Positions 53,678-62,016 of a stretch of 64,000 nucleotides of DNA are shown piece by piece. Made by a program: the position numbers and the translations under genes. The first letter of the stretch is position 1; each line of letters begins with the position of its first letter. The DNA comes from Pseudodesulfovibrio tunisiensis (GTDB taxonomy: Bacteria; Desulfobacterota; Desulfovibrionia; Desulfovibrionales; Desulfovibrionaceae). Location of the stretch: contig NZ_CP094380.1 of assembly GCF_022809775.1 (NCBI RefSeq), positions 620,001 through 684,000 on the forward strand. Direction: 5' to 3'. Below the pieces are notes generated by a model. That model did no database searches, was not told where the DNA came from, and saw only the letters and a program-made list of their open reading frames with translations.

Positions 53678-55360
53678 ATGAGCAACGAACCTGACAAGAT
53701 AATCTATTCCATGTACCGGGTCACCAAGCGCCATGGACAGCGCGAGGTGCTCAAGGACATTTCCCTGTCGTATTTCTATGGCGCAAAGATCGGTGTGCTC
53801 GGCCTGAACGGCTCGGGCAAGAGTTCCCTGCTCAGGATTCTGGCCGGAGTGGATGCGAATTTCGAGGGTGAGACCCATGTGAAACCCGGATATTCCATCG
53901 GCTATCTGGAACAGGAACCCCTTGCCGACGAACAGCGCACCGTGCGCGAGGTCGTGGAAGAGGGCGCCGGGGAAATCATGGCCTTGGTGCGCGAGTTCAA
54001 CGAGATCAACGAAAAGTTCGCCGAGCCCATGGAGCCCGAGGAAATGGACGCTCTGATAGAACGTCAGGGCAAGGTCCAGGAACTCATGGACGCCAAGGGC
54101 GCATGGGATATCGAGTCCAAGCTGGACATGGCCATGGACGCCCTGCGGTGCCCGCCGGGCGATACGCCGGTTCCCGTGATTTCCGGTGGCGAGCGTCGAC
54201 GTGTGGCCCTGTGCCGTCTGCTGCTTCAGAGCCCGGACATCCTGCTGCTGGACGAGCCCACCAACCATCTGGACGCGGAGTCCGTGGCATGGCTGGAACG
54301 GTTCCTTCAGACCTTCCCGGGTACGGTCATCGCCGTGACCCATGATCGCTATTTTCTGGACAACGTGGCCGGATGGATTCTGGAACTGGATCGCGGTCAT
54401 GGCATTCCGTGGAAGGGCAACTATTCCTCGTGGCTCGAACAGAAGCAGAATCGTCTGGCCAAGGAAGAGAAATCCGAATCCGATCGGCAGAAGACGTTGA
54501 AGCACGAGCTCGAATGGATTCGCATGTCGCCCAAGGGGCGCCGTGCCAAGAGCAAGGCTCGTATCAATGCCTACGAGGCCATGGCCAGCCACGAGAGCGA
54601 GCAGCGGGCAAAGGATCTGGAAATCTACATTCCGCCGGGACCGCGTCTCGGCAAGCAGGTTGTTGTTGCCGAGGGCATTTCCAAGGCCATGGGCGACAGG
54701 CTGCTTGTGGATGACATGAGCTTCATCATCCCGGCAAACGCCATTGTGGGCATTGTCGGTCCCAACGGCGCGGGCAAGTCCACGCTGTTCAAGATGATCA
54801 CGGGGCAGGAGCAGCCGGACACCGGTTCCCTGACTCTGGGCGAGACCGTGGAGCTGGCGTATGCGGACCAGAACCGCGAGTCCCTGATTCCGGGCAAGAC
54901 CGTGTTCGAGATCATCAGCGGCGGGCAGGAGACCATCAAGCTGGGTTCCCGGGAAATGAACGCCCGTGCCTACTGCTCCCGTTTCAACTTTGCCGGCTCG
55001 GATCAGCAGAAGCCCGTGGACGTGCTGTCCGGCGGCGAGCGCAACCGGGTGCACATGGCCCAGATGCTCAAGTCCGGGGCCAACGTGCTACTGCTTGATG
55101 AACCGACCAATGACCTTGACGTGAACACCATGCGCGCTCTTGAAGACGGCTTGGACAACTTTGCGGGCTGCGTGCTGGTCATCAGCCATGACCGCTGGTT
55201 TCTGGACCGTGTCGCCACGCACATCATTGCGTTTGAAGGCGACTCCAAGGTCGTTTTCGTGGAAGGCAACTATTCCGACTACGAAAAGGATCGCAGGAAA
55301 CGGCTGGGCGCGGAAGCGGATCAGCCGCATCGCATCAAGTTCCGTCGGCTTACGCGGTAA
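53678..55360 (+). CDS. ettA: Energy-dependent translational throttle protein EttA (ABC-F)
   Basis: A 560-residue cytoplasmic ABC-F ATPase that binds the ribosomal E site and gates elongation by energy state. Two NBDs are present: LGLNGSGKSSLLRIL, SGGERRRVALCRLLL and LLLDEPTNHLDAESVAWLE; then GPNGAGKSTLFKMITG, SGGERNRVHMAQMLK and LLLDEPTNDLDVNTM. Between them is the linker with the RMSPKGRRAKSKARINAYE block. Length and start (IYSMYRVTKRHGQREVLKDI) match EttA rather than other ABC-F types. Confidence 0.94.
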   Translation: MSNEPDKIIYSMYRVTKRHGQREVLKDISLSYFYGAKIGVLGLNGSGKSSLLRILAGVDANFEGETHVKPGYSIGYLEQEPLADEQRTVREVVEEGAGEIMALVREFNEINEKFAEPMEPEEMDALIERQGKVQELMDAKGAWDIESKLDMAMDALRCPPGDTPVPVISGGERRRVALCRLLLQSPDILLLDEPTNHLDAESVAWLERFLQTFPGTVIAVTHDRYFLDNVAGWILELDRGHGIPWKGNYSSWLEQKQNRLAKEEKSESDRQKTLKHELEWIRMSPKGRRAKSKARINAYEAMASHESEQRAKDLEIYIPPGPRLGKQVVVAEGISKAMGDRLLVDDMSFIIPANAIVGIVGPNGAGKSTLFKMITGQEQPDTGSLTLGETVELAYADQNRESLIPGKTVFEIISGGQETIKLGSREMNARAYCSRFNFAGSDQQKPVDVLSGGERNRVHMAQMLKSGANVLLLDEPTNDLDVNTMRALEDGLDNFAGCVLVISHDRWFLDRVATHIIAFEGDSKVVFVEGNYSDYEKDRRKRLGAEADQPHRIKFRRLTR

Positions 55361-55374
55361 CGCAAATGAAAAGC

Positions 55375-55409
55375 AAGGACCCCGCCGGATGGCGGGGTCC
55401 TTTGTTTTT
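55375..55409 (+). terminator. Terminator after ettA
   Basis: A 12-bp perfect stem (55375-55386 with 55391-55402, GGAT loop) is followed by TGTTTTT. Confidence 0.88.
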
Positions 55410-55497
55410 GCGGAAAAGGCGACTATGATCTGGCTGTCTGCGCTGGATGCGAATATTGTCGCAGAATTTTGAGGCGCATTTTTGCGATGGAGGTGTC

Positions 55498-55827
55498 ATG
55501 CTCAAGAGTTGGATTATCCTGCTGCTGTCCATTTGTGCGGAAGTGAGCGGCACTACCTGTCTGAAGTTTTCCGATGGGTTCACCAGACTGCTGCCTTCAC
55601 TGGGGGTGGCAATTGGCTACGGGCTGTCGTTCTGGGGACTTTCCCTTGTGTTGCGTCATATGGAGATGGGCATGGCCTATGCGGTTTGGTCCGGTGTGGG
55701 GACAGCGCTGGTCGCTCTGATCGGCATTGTCTTTCTGGGCGAACAGGTCGGATTGCTCAAGATGATGTCCATTGGATTGATCGTGGCGGGCGTGATCGGG
55801 CTGAATCTGTCCAGCGGTGTCCATTAG
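55498..55827 (+). CDS. Small multidrug resistance (SMR) family exporter
   Basis: A 109-residue four-helix transporter closest to the EmrE/QacE branch: catalytic Glu15 in LLLSICAEVSGTTCLKFSDG, then GLSFWGLSLVLRHMEMGMAY and AVWSGVGTALVALIGIVFLG. It exchanges protons for quaternary cations or related compounds. ATG 55498 follows GGAGG; the earlier in-frame start at 55447 is not supported. Its last 4 bases overlap the end of the convergent EAL gene. No guanidine riboswitch was recognised upstream. Confidence 0.9.
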   Translation: MLKSWIILLLSICAEVSGTTCLKFSDGFTRLLPSLGVAIGYGLSFWGLSLVLRHMEMGMAYAVWSGVGTALVALIGIVFLGEQVGLLKMMSIGLIVAGVIGLNLSSGVH

Positions 55828-56636
55828 GCGGATTTGACGTGCAACATTTCAACGCAGGCTCTTGAAAGGTTGGGGCGGGGATTTGCCGGGCGGGCCAGAT
55901 GATATCCCTGCCCGTAATGTGCGCCGAGGGACTTGACGCAAACGAGCTGTTCCCGGGTTTCCAGTCCTTCGCAGATGATGACCGAGCCGATCTTGTTGGC
56001 GAACGTGACCAGAGTTTCCACCAGAGCACGTTTGATGCGATCCTGATGAATGTCCGCAATGAGGGACTTGTCGAGCTTGATGTATTCGGGCTGAAGTGCG
56101 GCAAGCGCTGACAGGTTGGAGTAGCCGGTTCCTGCATCATCCAGAGCCACCTGAAATCCCTGATTCCGGTAATGCGACAGGGTGCGACAGAACAGGTCGA
56201 AATCGTGAATGCTGTGCCGTTCCGTGACTTCAAAGACAATGTTTGCCGCAGACAACCCGGCGGATTCGAGAAGTCCCATGGTCTTGCCGGGCGTGAATTC
56301 CGGATCGGCCATGGTTCGTGGATGGATGTTCAGGAACAGCTTCTGACCCTGCCTCATGCTGCCAGCGCCACGAATGGCCTTTTCTCGACAGATTTTTTCC
56401 AGCGCAAAGAGTTTGCCGACCTGTTCGGCTGTTTCGAAGAGTACGGCAGGGGATTGCAGATGCGACCCTGAGGGACCGCGGCTCAGGGCTTCCCAGCCGA
56501 GAATGGTGCAGGCTTCGATGTTCATGATGGGCTGATACAGGGAAGTGATCCGTCTTTGCTGCAGAATCTGACGGAATTCATGCGAAAGAGGGAGAAAATC
56601 GTGCGGGAAAGCCTTGATGGACAGGGTGGTGTGCAT
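55824..56636 (-). CDS. EAL-domain cyclic-di-GMP phosphodiesterase
   Basis: A 270-residue single-domain EAL protein with no sensor or GGDEF part. All catalytic residues appear intact: the EAL motif in LGWEALSRG, Asn in LFLNIHPRT, Glu in IVFEVTERHS, the metal pair in ALDDAGTGYSN, Lys in YIKLDKSLI, Glu in ICEGLETREQ and Gln in YGQGYHLARP. It should degrade c-di-GMP to pGpG. ATG 56636 has GAGGA at good spacing; a GTG at 56681 is less likely. Confidence 0.9.
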   Translation of the reverse strand: MHTTLSIKAFPHDFLPLSHEFRQILQQRRITSLYQPIMNIEACTILGWEALSRGPSGSHLQSPAVLFETAEQVGKLFALEKICREKAIRGAGSMRQGQKLFLNIHPRTMADPEFTPGKTMGLLESAGLSAANIVFEVTERHSIHDFDLFCRTLSHYRNQGFQVALDDAGTGYSNLSALAALQPEYIKLDKSLIADIHQDRIKRALVETLVTFANKIGSVIICEGLETREQLVCVKSLGAHYGQGYHLARPANPRPNLSRACVEMLHVKSA

Positions 56637-56755
56637 CGTTTCCTCGTTTGTTGCAGTAGGGCCGATGGTCTTGTTCGGCACGACTGGACACTACGCCTTT
56701 TCCCGAGCATGGGGTGACGATTGCGAGACGGCGGCATGACCGTTGCGTGGAAATG

Positions 56756-56798
56756 AAAAAGCCCGGCCTTGCGCATGCAAGGCCGGGCTTTTTTTTTC
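56756..56798. terminator. Bidirectional terminator before the EAL gene, after the Ntn hydrolase gene
   Basis: A 17-bp perfect stem (56756-56772 with 56777-56793, GCAT loop) has A5 on the left and a long T run on the right. On the minus strand it ends the Ntn hydrolase transcript. Confidence 0.88.
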
Positions 56799-56815
56799 GA
56801 ATGACGTTGGTACCG

Positions 56816-57886
56816 TCAGGGCGTCACGTCCAGAATGCCGTTGCCGGAAATGGTCTGGACGTTGATGGGCATATAATCGGTGCGCGAGAAATCGAGCCGC
56901 TTGAGGTCGACCATGCGCAGGGTGTGGTCCTTGTAGGAGTTGAAATGGACCTTGAGGTTGGTCAAATCCTTTATGGTGGTCCACTGGGTATAGTCGGTGT
57001 GCTCTCCGTCCGGGGCCTTGGCGCGGGCAACGCCCGGAAGCACGTCCACGGCATTGAGCAGGTGACGGGTCAGAGTTACGGCCTCTTCCGCGTTTTTCGG
57101 CTGGTAGGCAAAGGATTTCATGACTGCAAGGCGTGTGAACCGGGAGGGGCCGGTGCTGTCTCCGGGCAGGCCGAGCGTACCGGAACCGTAGCCGGTGCCT
57201 TTTACCTGAATGCCTTCCAATTCCCTGTTCTGCACCCACGGGGTGAGATTCACGTAATTGCGCAGGTTGGCAAGCTGCATGGGGAAGGGCGGATCATTGG
57301 TCATCACGCCAAGGGGATTGTCGTACATGTGCAGCTTGCCGCCCACCCATTCAACGACAAGGCTTTTGCCGGAGGCATCGTGCACGGCCATGTGCAGGGT
57401 GGGGACCATCTGCATTTCCGGCACTTCGCGTCCCCAGACCAGAACCTTGGGAAGGGCTTCGGCGACCTCGTCCACGGAAGCAAAGGAACCCAGCACCCAC
57501 GACGGCAGGAATGACGAGCCCATGGCCTTGCCGCGTTTGGACGCCGGGATTTCCTGATACCCTACGGAAGGAAGCCAGAGCACTTCCGCAGTAAGACCCT
57601 TTTCATTCATGCCGTCCGCAACCTGCCGCATTCCCAGAACCGAGAATCCGACAAAGCCGTATTTCTGTTTCCACTGCATGCCGGTCTTGCCATTCGGTGC
57701 CGGAGAGGACCATTTTTCGCCCCGGGCGCGGACCACGAGGTCTGCCGGGAGCGGGCTGGAAAAGTCCATGGACCGACCAACCACATGCGTCCCGTCGGTG
57801 GAGGAAATGAGAAAATCGGAACAGGAGAGGGCCGGAGAGGCCGTGAGCATGATGAGGAGTGCGAACAGGGCGGCGAATCGTTTCAT
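56816..57886 (-). CDS. Exported choloylglycine hydrolase-family (Ntn) amidase
   Basis: A 356-residue linear amide C-N hydrolase (bile salt hydrolase/penicillin V acylase family). A signal peptide (LFALLIMLTASPALS) runs straight into Cys22 (CSDFLISSTDG), which is the N-terminal nucleophile once the signal is removed; further family blocks are VGRSMDF, VTNDPPF-like TNDPPFPMQLANLRNYV and a C-terminal RFTRLAVMKSF. It should act in the periplasm on acyl-amides such as N-acyl homoserine lactones, peptides or conjugated acids; which one is unknown. Confidence 0.88.
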   Translation of the reverse strand: MKRFAALFALLIMLTASPALSCSDFLISSTDGTHVVGRSMDFSSPLPADLVVRARGEKWSSPAPNGKTGMQWKQKYGFVGFSVLGMRQVADGMNEKGLTAEVLWLPSVGYQEIPASKRGKAMGSSFLPSWVLGSFASVDEVAEALPKVLVWGREVPEMQMVPTLHMAVHDASGKSLVVEWVGGKLHMYDNPLGVMTNDPPFPMQLANLRNYVNLTPWVQNRELEGIQVKGTGYGSGTLGLPGDSTGPSRFTRLAVMKSFAYQPKNAEEAVTLTRHLLNAVDVLPGVARAKAPDGEHTDYTQWTTIKDLTNLKVHFNSYKDHTLRMVDLKRLDFSRTDYMPINVQTISGNGILDVTP

Positions 57887-58044
57887 GGAAGCTCCTTGGG
57901 AAGGCGATGAGGTTGCGGTCGAATGTGTTTCTGTCGAGCGGTGCCAAGCCGCTTGTTTTCATTTTCCATAGCAAATCCGGAAAGGCTTTATCCAGCGAAA
58001 AGAACAGGAATTATTTACTGCCATGTCAGGTAGGAAAAGAAAGG

Positions 58045-58081
58045 AAAACGGCCCGACTTCCGGAGAAGTCGGGCCGTTTTT
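58045..58081 (-). terminator. Terminator after accAD
   Basis: A 16-bp perfect stem (58045-58060 with 58065-58080) with a CGGA loop lies 19 bp beyond the accAD stop on the minus strand; a T run follows on each strand. Confidence 0.85.
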
Positions 58082-58099
58082 GATCAGGCGATGGGCGGT

Positions 58100-60343
58100 C
58101 TATCTGTAGTACAGGTTGCGGCCGCCAATGGTCAGGAAGGACTGATGCAGGTTCTTGCGGATGTCCCGCCTGCTCCAGACGCCCTGAATGTGGCCCCGGG
58201 AAAGGGCCTTGTAGCAGTTGTGATAATTCGGCGGAATGTCGATGCCCGTGGTTTCGCGGATGACGCCGGGACCGGCAAAGCCGAGACGCGACGAACGAAC
58301 CGCATACTGATACGGGGAGCAGCCCAGAAACGAGGCCACCGGACCAGCGTAGGAATTGGTATCGTATAGCACGATGTACAGGCCGCCAGCCTCGATGTAC
58401 TTGCGCACGGCCAAGGTCACGCGCGGCATCTGGATCAGGCCGTTCACGCCTTCCTGAATGCGGATTCCGGCAGTGCCGTGAATGTAGGCCAGAAAGGGAC
58501 GATGCTTTTTCTGGGCGATTTCGAGAGCGCGAATGAATTTTTCGCCTTCGGCCGCGCCGACGGAACCGCCTCTGAATTTGGCGATGAGCATGGCGCAGGT
58601 CAGGTCGATGTTCTCCACGCTGGCATGGAAGGTCATGCAACTGCTGCCCAGTCCGGTCTTGTCCTTGGCCGCTTCGATGCGTTCATCGAAGTTCGGGAAT
58701 CCCGTGGGGTTGCCCGCCACGATGTCGCGGTTGAATTCCCGGATGGAGCCTTCATCGAAGACGTTGTGCAGATACCATTGGTATTCCATGGGGAAATGGT
58801 GGCCGCACGTGGGGCAGACGCCAGCGAAATCCGTGAACAGGTCCTTGGCCCAGATGTCCATGCAGCCGCGTTTGGCGGAGTAGGGGCAGGAAACTTCCCG
58901 ATCCTCTCTGGCCTGCGGGCTGACATAGCTGGTGCCGTTGTCCAGATGCCCGTTGCTGTCGTCGCGGGAAAGACTGGTGAGTTCCATGACCTTGGCGTTG
59001 TCGATCGGGGATTTCATGCCGATTTTTCCGGCAACCGAGCGGTATATGGAGTCGATTTTTCCCGTGATGACATGGATCTCGTCCGTGACCTCCTCGGCAA
59101 TGCGCTGGATGTTCTGCTTCAAGGGTTTGAGCAGGCCGTAGCGCACCGAGGAATAGGTGGACGAGACAACGCCGGATCGGGCCGCGTTGAGTTTTTCCCA
59201 GAAGGACCGCTTGTCCTGATAGGCGTGTTGGCCCAGTCGGCGATATTTTCTGTAACGACGCGCCACCAGACGTTCCCGGGCGGATTCGCTCATGTCCCAG
59301 CGTACGATGATATCCAGATTCTTGCGGAAATGGCGCAGGGCCAGCGCACGGAACAGACGTACGCCGCGCACGGAGAGCGTGACCTCGTCGGTTGCCCGCA
59401 CGACCTGTTCCCGCAGGCGCTTGTAGAAGTCGAAATGGTCGGGACGTGCGCCAAGGGGCGGTTCCTCGACTATCTCGTCGATGTAGCCGTTGCGCAGGTT
59501 GTCCTGCGCCGTGATCATCTGGGATTTGGCACAGGAGGCGATGAGTTCGACCGGAGCGCGTTCCGGGCCGCGAATGTGGCCTTCAATGGCGGCAGCACCT
59601 TCGGGCGAAATCACGGAATAATAGCCGTGGGACATCATGAGGCGCTTGTCTGCCATGCCGATGGCCTCGGCTCCGCCGGAACCGCCTTCGGAAAAGATCG
59701 CGATGATGGGTACTTCCAGCCCGGCCATTTCATAGATGTTTTCCGCGATCTGCTGAGCCGCTCCCGGAAAATCCTCCACAGGGTAGGACCCCGGGGTGTT
59801 CACGTAGGCGTGGATGGGGATGCGTTCCCTGGCCGCGACCTTCATGTACTTGAGGGCCTTGGAGTTGCCCCACGGCTTGATCGATCCGCCGTTGCGGAAC
59901 TCCTCGCCGTGTCCCTTTTCCTGCCCCACGACCATGACGGGCTGGTTGATCAGCTTCTTGCCCTTGCGCCGGGAAATGTAGGCTCTGGCAATGAGCATGC
60001 CCGGGTCGATGCTGTGCTCGTCCTTGCCCCCGATTTCCGAGTAGTTGTCGTAGACGTTCTCGAGAATGTCCTTGAGACAGACCCGCTGGGGATGGCGCAC
60101 GATGCGGACCTTGTCCATGGGTGTGAGCTGCCTGTCCAGCGCTTCCTCAAGGGCGGAAAGTCTTCTGTCCAGCGCTTCGAGCGTCTTGAACTGGTCCTCG
60201 GCGGATTTGCGTCCGTGCTTGTCCTTGAACCCGGCGACCTCCAGAGCGAAAGCCTCCAGTTCCGGGCGCAGGCTGCCGCCGAGGATTTCGCGGGCATAGG
60301 AAATCCGCTCAGAGAGAGCTGTCAGTTTTTTTTCAATATTCAT
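58100..60343 (-). CDS. Acetyl-CoA carboxylase carboxyltransferase, fused alpha and beta subunits
   Basis: A 747-residue fusion that transfers CO2 from carboxybiotin to acetyl-CoA, making malonyl-CoA. Residues 1 to about 320 are AccA-like (PGSYPVEDFPGAAQQIAENI, FSEGGSGGAEAIGMADKRLM, VISPEGAAAI). A linker of about 150 residues follows, then an AccD-like half with a zinc finger near residues 484-512 and FHASVENIDLTCAML, YIHGTAGIRIQEGVNGLIQM. The finger has C-x7-C-x15-C-x2-C, a wider first pair than the C-x2-C of E. coli AccD. The upstream gene is a biotin carboxylase. Confidence 0.92.
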   Translation of the reverse strand: MNIEKKLTALSERISYAREILGGSLRPELEAFALEVAGFKDKHGRKSAEDQFKTLEALDRRLSALEEALDRQLTPMDKVRIVRHPQRVCLKDILENVYDNYSEIGGKDEHSIDPGMLIARAYISRRKGKKLINQPVMVVGQEKGHGEEFRNGGSIKPWGNSKALKYMKVAARERIPIHAYVNTPGSYPVEDFPGAAQQIAENIYEMAGLEVPIIAIFSEGGSGGAEAIGMADKRLMMSHGYYSVISPEGAAAIEGHIRGPERAPVELIASCAKSQMITAQDNLRNGYIDEIVEEPPLGARPDHFDFYKRLREQVVRATDEVTLSVRGVRLFRALALRHFRKNLDIIVRWDMSESARERLVARRYRKYRRLGQHAYQDKRSFWEKLNAARSGVVSSTYSSVRYGLLKPLKQNIQRIAEEVTDEIHVITGKIDSIYRSVAGKIGMKSPIDNAKVMELTSLSRDDSNGHLDNGTSYVSPQAREDREVSCPYSAKRGCMDIWAKDLFTDFAGVCPTCGHHFPMEYQWYLHNVFDEGSIREFNRDIVAGNPTGFPNFDERIEAAKDKTGLGSSCMTFHASVENIDLTCAMLIAKFRGGSVGAAEGEKFIRALEIAQKKHRPFLAYIHGTAGIRIQEGVNGLIQMPRVTLAVRKYIEAGGLYIVLYDTNSYAGPVASFLGCSPYQYAVRSSRLGFAGPGVIRETTGIDIPPNYHNCYKALSRGHIQGVWSRRDIRKNLHQSFLTIGGRNLYYR

Positions 60344-60349
60344 TGTGTA

Positions 60350-61819
60350 TTAGAACTCAAGAAGGTTTGCAGTCTTCTGTTTCAGAAACGGAATGTTCGT
60401 TCGCATGGAGCCTCCGGCGGAGTCGGTTCCGTCAAGATGAAGCTGGTTCAGGAATTCCATGCCTCTGGACTTGGCTTGCTCAAGGTCATTGCCCCAGACA
60501 ATGGCCAGCGCCAGATTCGGGTCGTATTCCGTGGGAATCTGATAGGCGCGTTCACGAGGGACGTGCGTGTGCACGGAGAGCCAGTCGTGTTCGGGCCAGT
60601 TCATGGTCTCGATCCTGCCTACCCATGGCGCAAATCCGTTTTCCGTGTCCTCGGCGATGATGCGGTACTCGATGCTGACGCCGTCAAAGGAAACGTCATT
60701 CTGCGAGTAGCCGAGCGGTTCGCCAAGGCCGATGCGAATCTGTTCGCGCAGCAGGTTCACGTTGGAATCTGCCCGGACATTGGCAATGCTGGCGGAAACG
60801 CCGTTTTCCACCTGGATGCGCGTGTTCACTTCCATGAGGAACGGTTCTCCGTCCGGGGTGACGATCCACTCCCACGTGCCCACGTTATCGTATTTTATTT
60901 CCCTGGCTATGCTCAGGGAGTAGCCCACGATATCATTCATGAGCTTGTCTGCGTCAAAGGTGTAGCGCAGGTCCTGCGGCCAGAAACCGGGCGCGACCTC
61001 GATGCGTTTCTGCAGACCCGGGCTCTGCACCGAACAGTTTCGGGTGCCGAAATGCACGGGATTTGTCCCGGAACGATCCGACACGATCTGCACCTCAAGA
61101 TGATTGAAGTTGAAGATGCGCTGTTCGATGAGCACGCCCTCGTCATTGAACGTGCGGAGAGAATAGTTGCGGATGCGGCGATAGACCTGACGAAAGCGCG
61201 CCATGTCCTCGACTTCGTCGATTCCCATGCCGCCGCCTCCGGCAGAAGCCTTGATCAGAACCACGGGACGTTTCACGCCCATTTTTTCCTGAAATTCGAA
61301 AAGGCTTTCCGCTATGGTTTCCGCTTCCAATTCATCATAAATGGCGCGGTCCGATCCTGGAACCGTGGGCACACCGAGCTTTCTGGCGAGCCGTTTGGTA
61401 TTGATCTTGTCGCCCAGATCGCGAATCACGCGCCAGGAAGGGCCGATGAAGTTCATCTTCCGGTCGCGTTCCGTGACGCGGCGCGCAAAACGGTAGTTTT
61501 CCGAAAAAAATCCGTATCCCGGGTGAATGGCGGTTGCGCCGGACTCGTCGGCTACCGACAGAATGTCGCCGGCGTCGAGGTAATTCTGTATTCTGTAAAG
61601 GGAGTCCGAGCCGCCCAGTTTTCTGGCCATGTCCACATGGCCGGAATCTTTGTCTTCTTCTGTGTACAAGGCGACGAAAGGAAGGCCGAGATCCGTGCAG
61701 GCCTCCATGATGCGGACAGCTATTTCGCCCCTGTTTGCAATGAGTAGTTTGTTTCCTTCGATGCTCACGGTGGGTCCATGTCTCCTGTTCGAGATTGTGA
61801 GGTCGCAATAAATACCCAT
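60350..61819 (-). CDS. accC: Biotin carboxylase-like protein (ATP-grasp)
   Basis: A 489-residue protein that should carboxylate biotin using ATP and bicarbonate. Motifs: KLLIANRGEIAVRIMEAC, AIHPGYGFFSENYRFAR, the glycine-rich KASAGGGGMGI, catalytic Cys in HFGTRNCSVQSPG, and the metal/Arg block FLMEVNTRIQVENGVSA (Gly-Val and Asn where most enzymes have His-Pro). It is longer than the usual 450 residues and has no biotin-carrier domain. ATG 61819 with AGAAGG is used; GTG 61768 (MSIEGNKLLIANRG) is a real alternative. accAD begins 6 bp after its stop. Confidence 0.87.
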   Translation of the reverse strand: MGIYCDLTISNRRHGPTVSIEGNKLLIANRGEIAVRIMEACTDLGLPFVALYTEEDKDSGHVDMARKLGGSDSLYRIQNYLDAGDILSVADESGATAIHPGYGFFSENYRFARRVTERDRKMNFIGPSWRVIRDLGDKINTKRLARKLGVPTVPGSDRAIYDELEAETIAESLFEFQEKMGVKRPVVLIKASAGGGGMGIDEVEDMARFRQVYRRIRNYSLRTFNDEGVLIEQRIFNFNHLEVQIVSDRSGTNPVHFGTRNCSVQSPGLQKRIEVAPGFWPQDLRYTFDADKLMNDIVGYSLSIAREIKYDNVGTWEWIVTPDGEPFLMEVNTRIQVENGVSASIANVRADSNVNLLREQIRIGLGEPLGYSQNDVSFDGVSIEYRIIAEDTENGFAPWVGRIETMNWPEHDWLSVHTHVPRERAYQIPTEYDPNLALAIVWGNDLEQAKSRGMEFLNQLHLDGTDSAGGSMRTNIPFLKQKTANLLEF

Positions 61820-61885
61820 TCTTACGCCTTCTGGCAAATTTTCGAAATGAGTGGATTGCCAATCATGACGGGGTGTTGTGATCAA

Positions 61886-62016
61886 ACAGGCGTTTTAATT
61901 TTATAATGTGGATTTTTTACAAAAAAATGGCTAGATGTAGATTGAAATGTCAGTACTTTGATTGTTTTTATCAAAAAGCGTAAAAACTGCATATGAAATC
62001 AGGGTTGGTGGTTTTG
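61886..62016. other. AT-rich intergenic region between accC and the FAD reductase gene
   Basis: This divergent gap is markedly AT-rich for the window. It has a TATAAT at 61902 reading right, and a 6-bp inverted repeat TTTGAT/ATCAAA with a 7-nt spacer (61957-61975) just ahead of the reductase gene, a possible regulator site. No known box was matched with confidence. Confidence 0.4.

Noticed and set aside
55403..55497. Guanidine riboswitch ahead of the SMR gene
   Set aside because: No ykkC, mini-ykkC or ykkC-III core could be recognised, and the protein looks more like EmrE than a Gdx guanidinium exporter.
58478..61747. A 1089-codon open frame on the plus strand
   Set aside because: It lies antisense to accAD and accC, both of which have clear family motifs; long antisense frames arise readily in GC-rich coding DNA and this one shows no domain.
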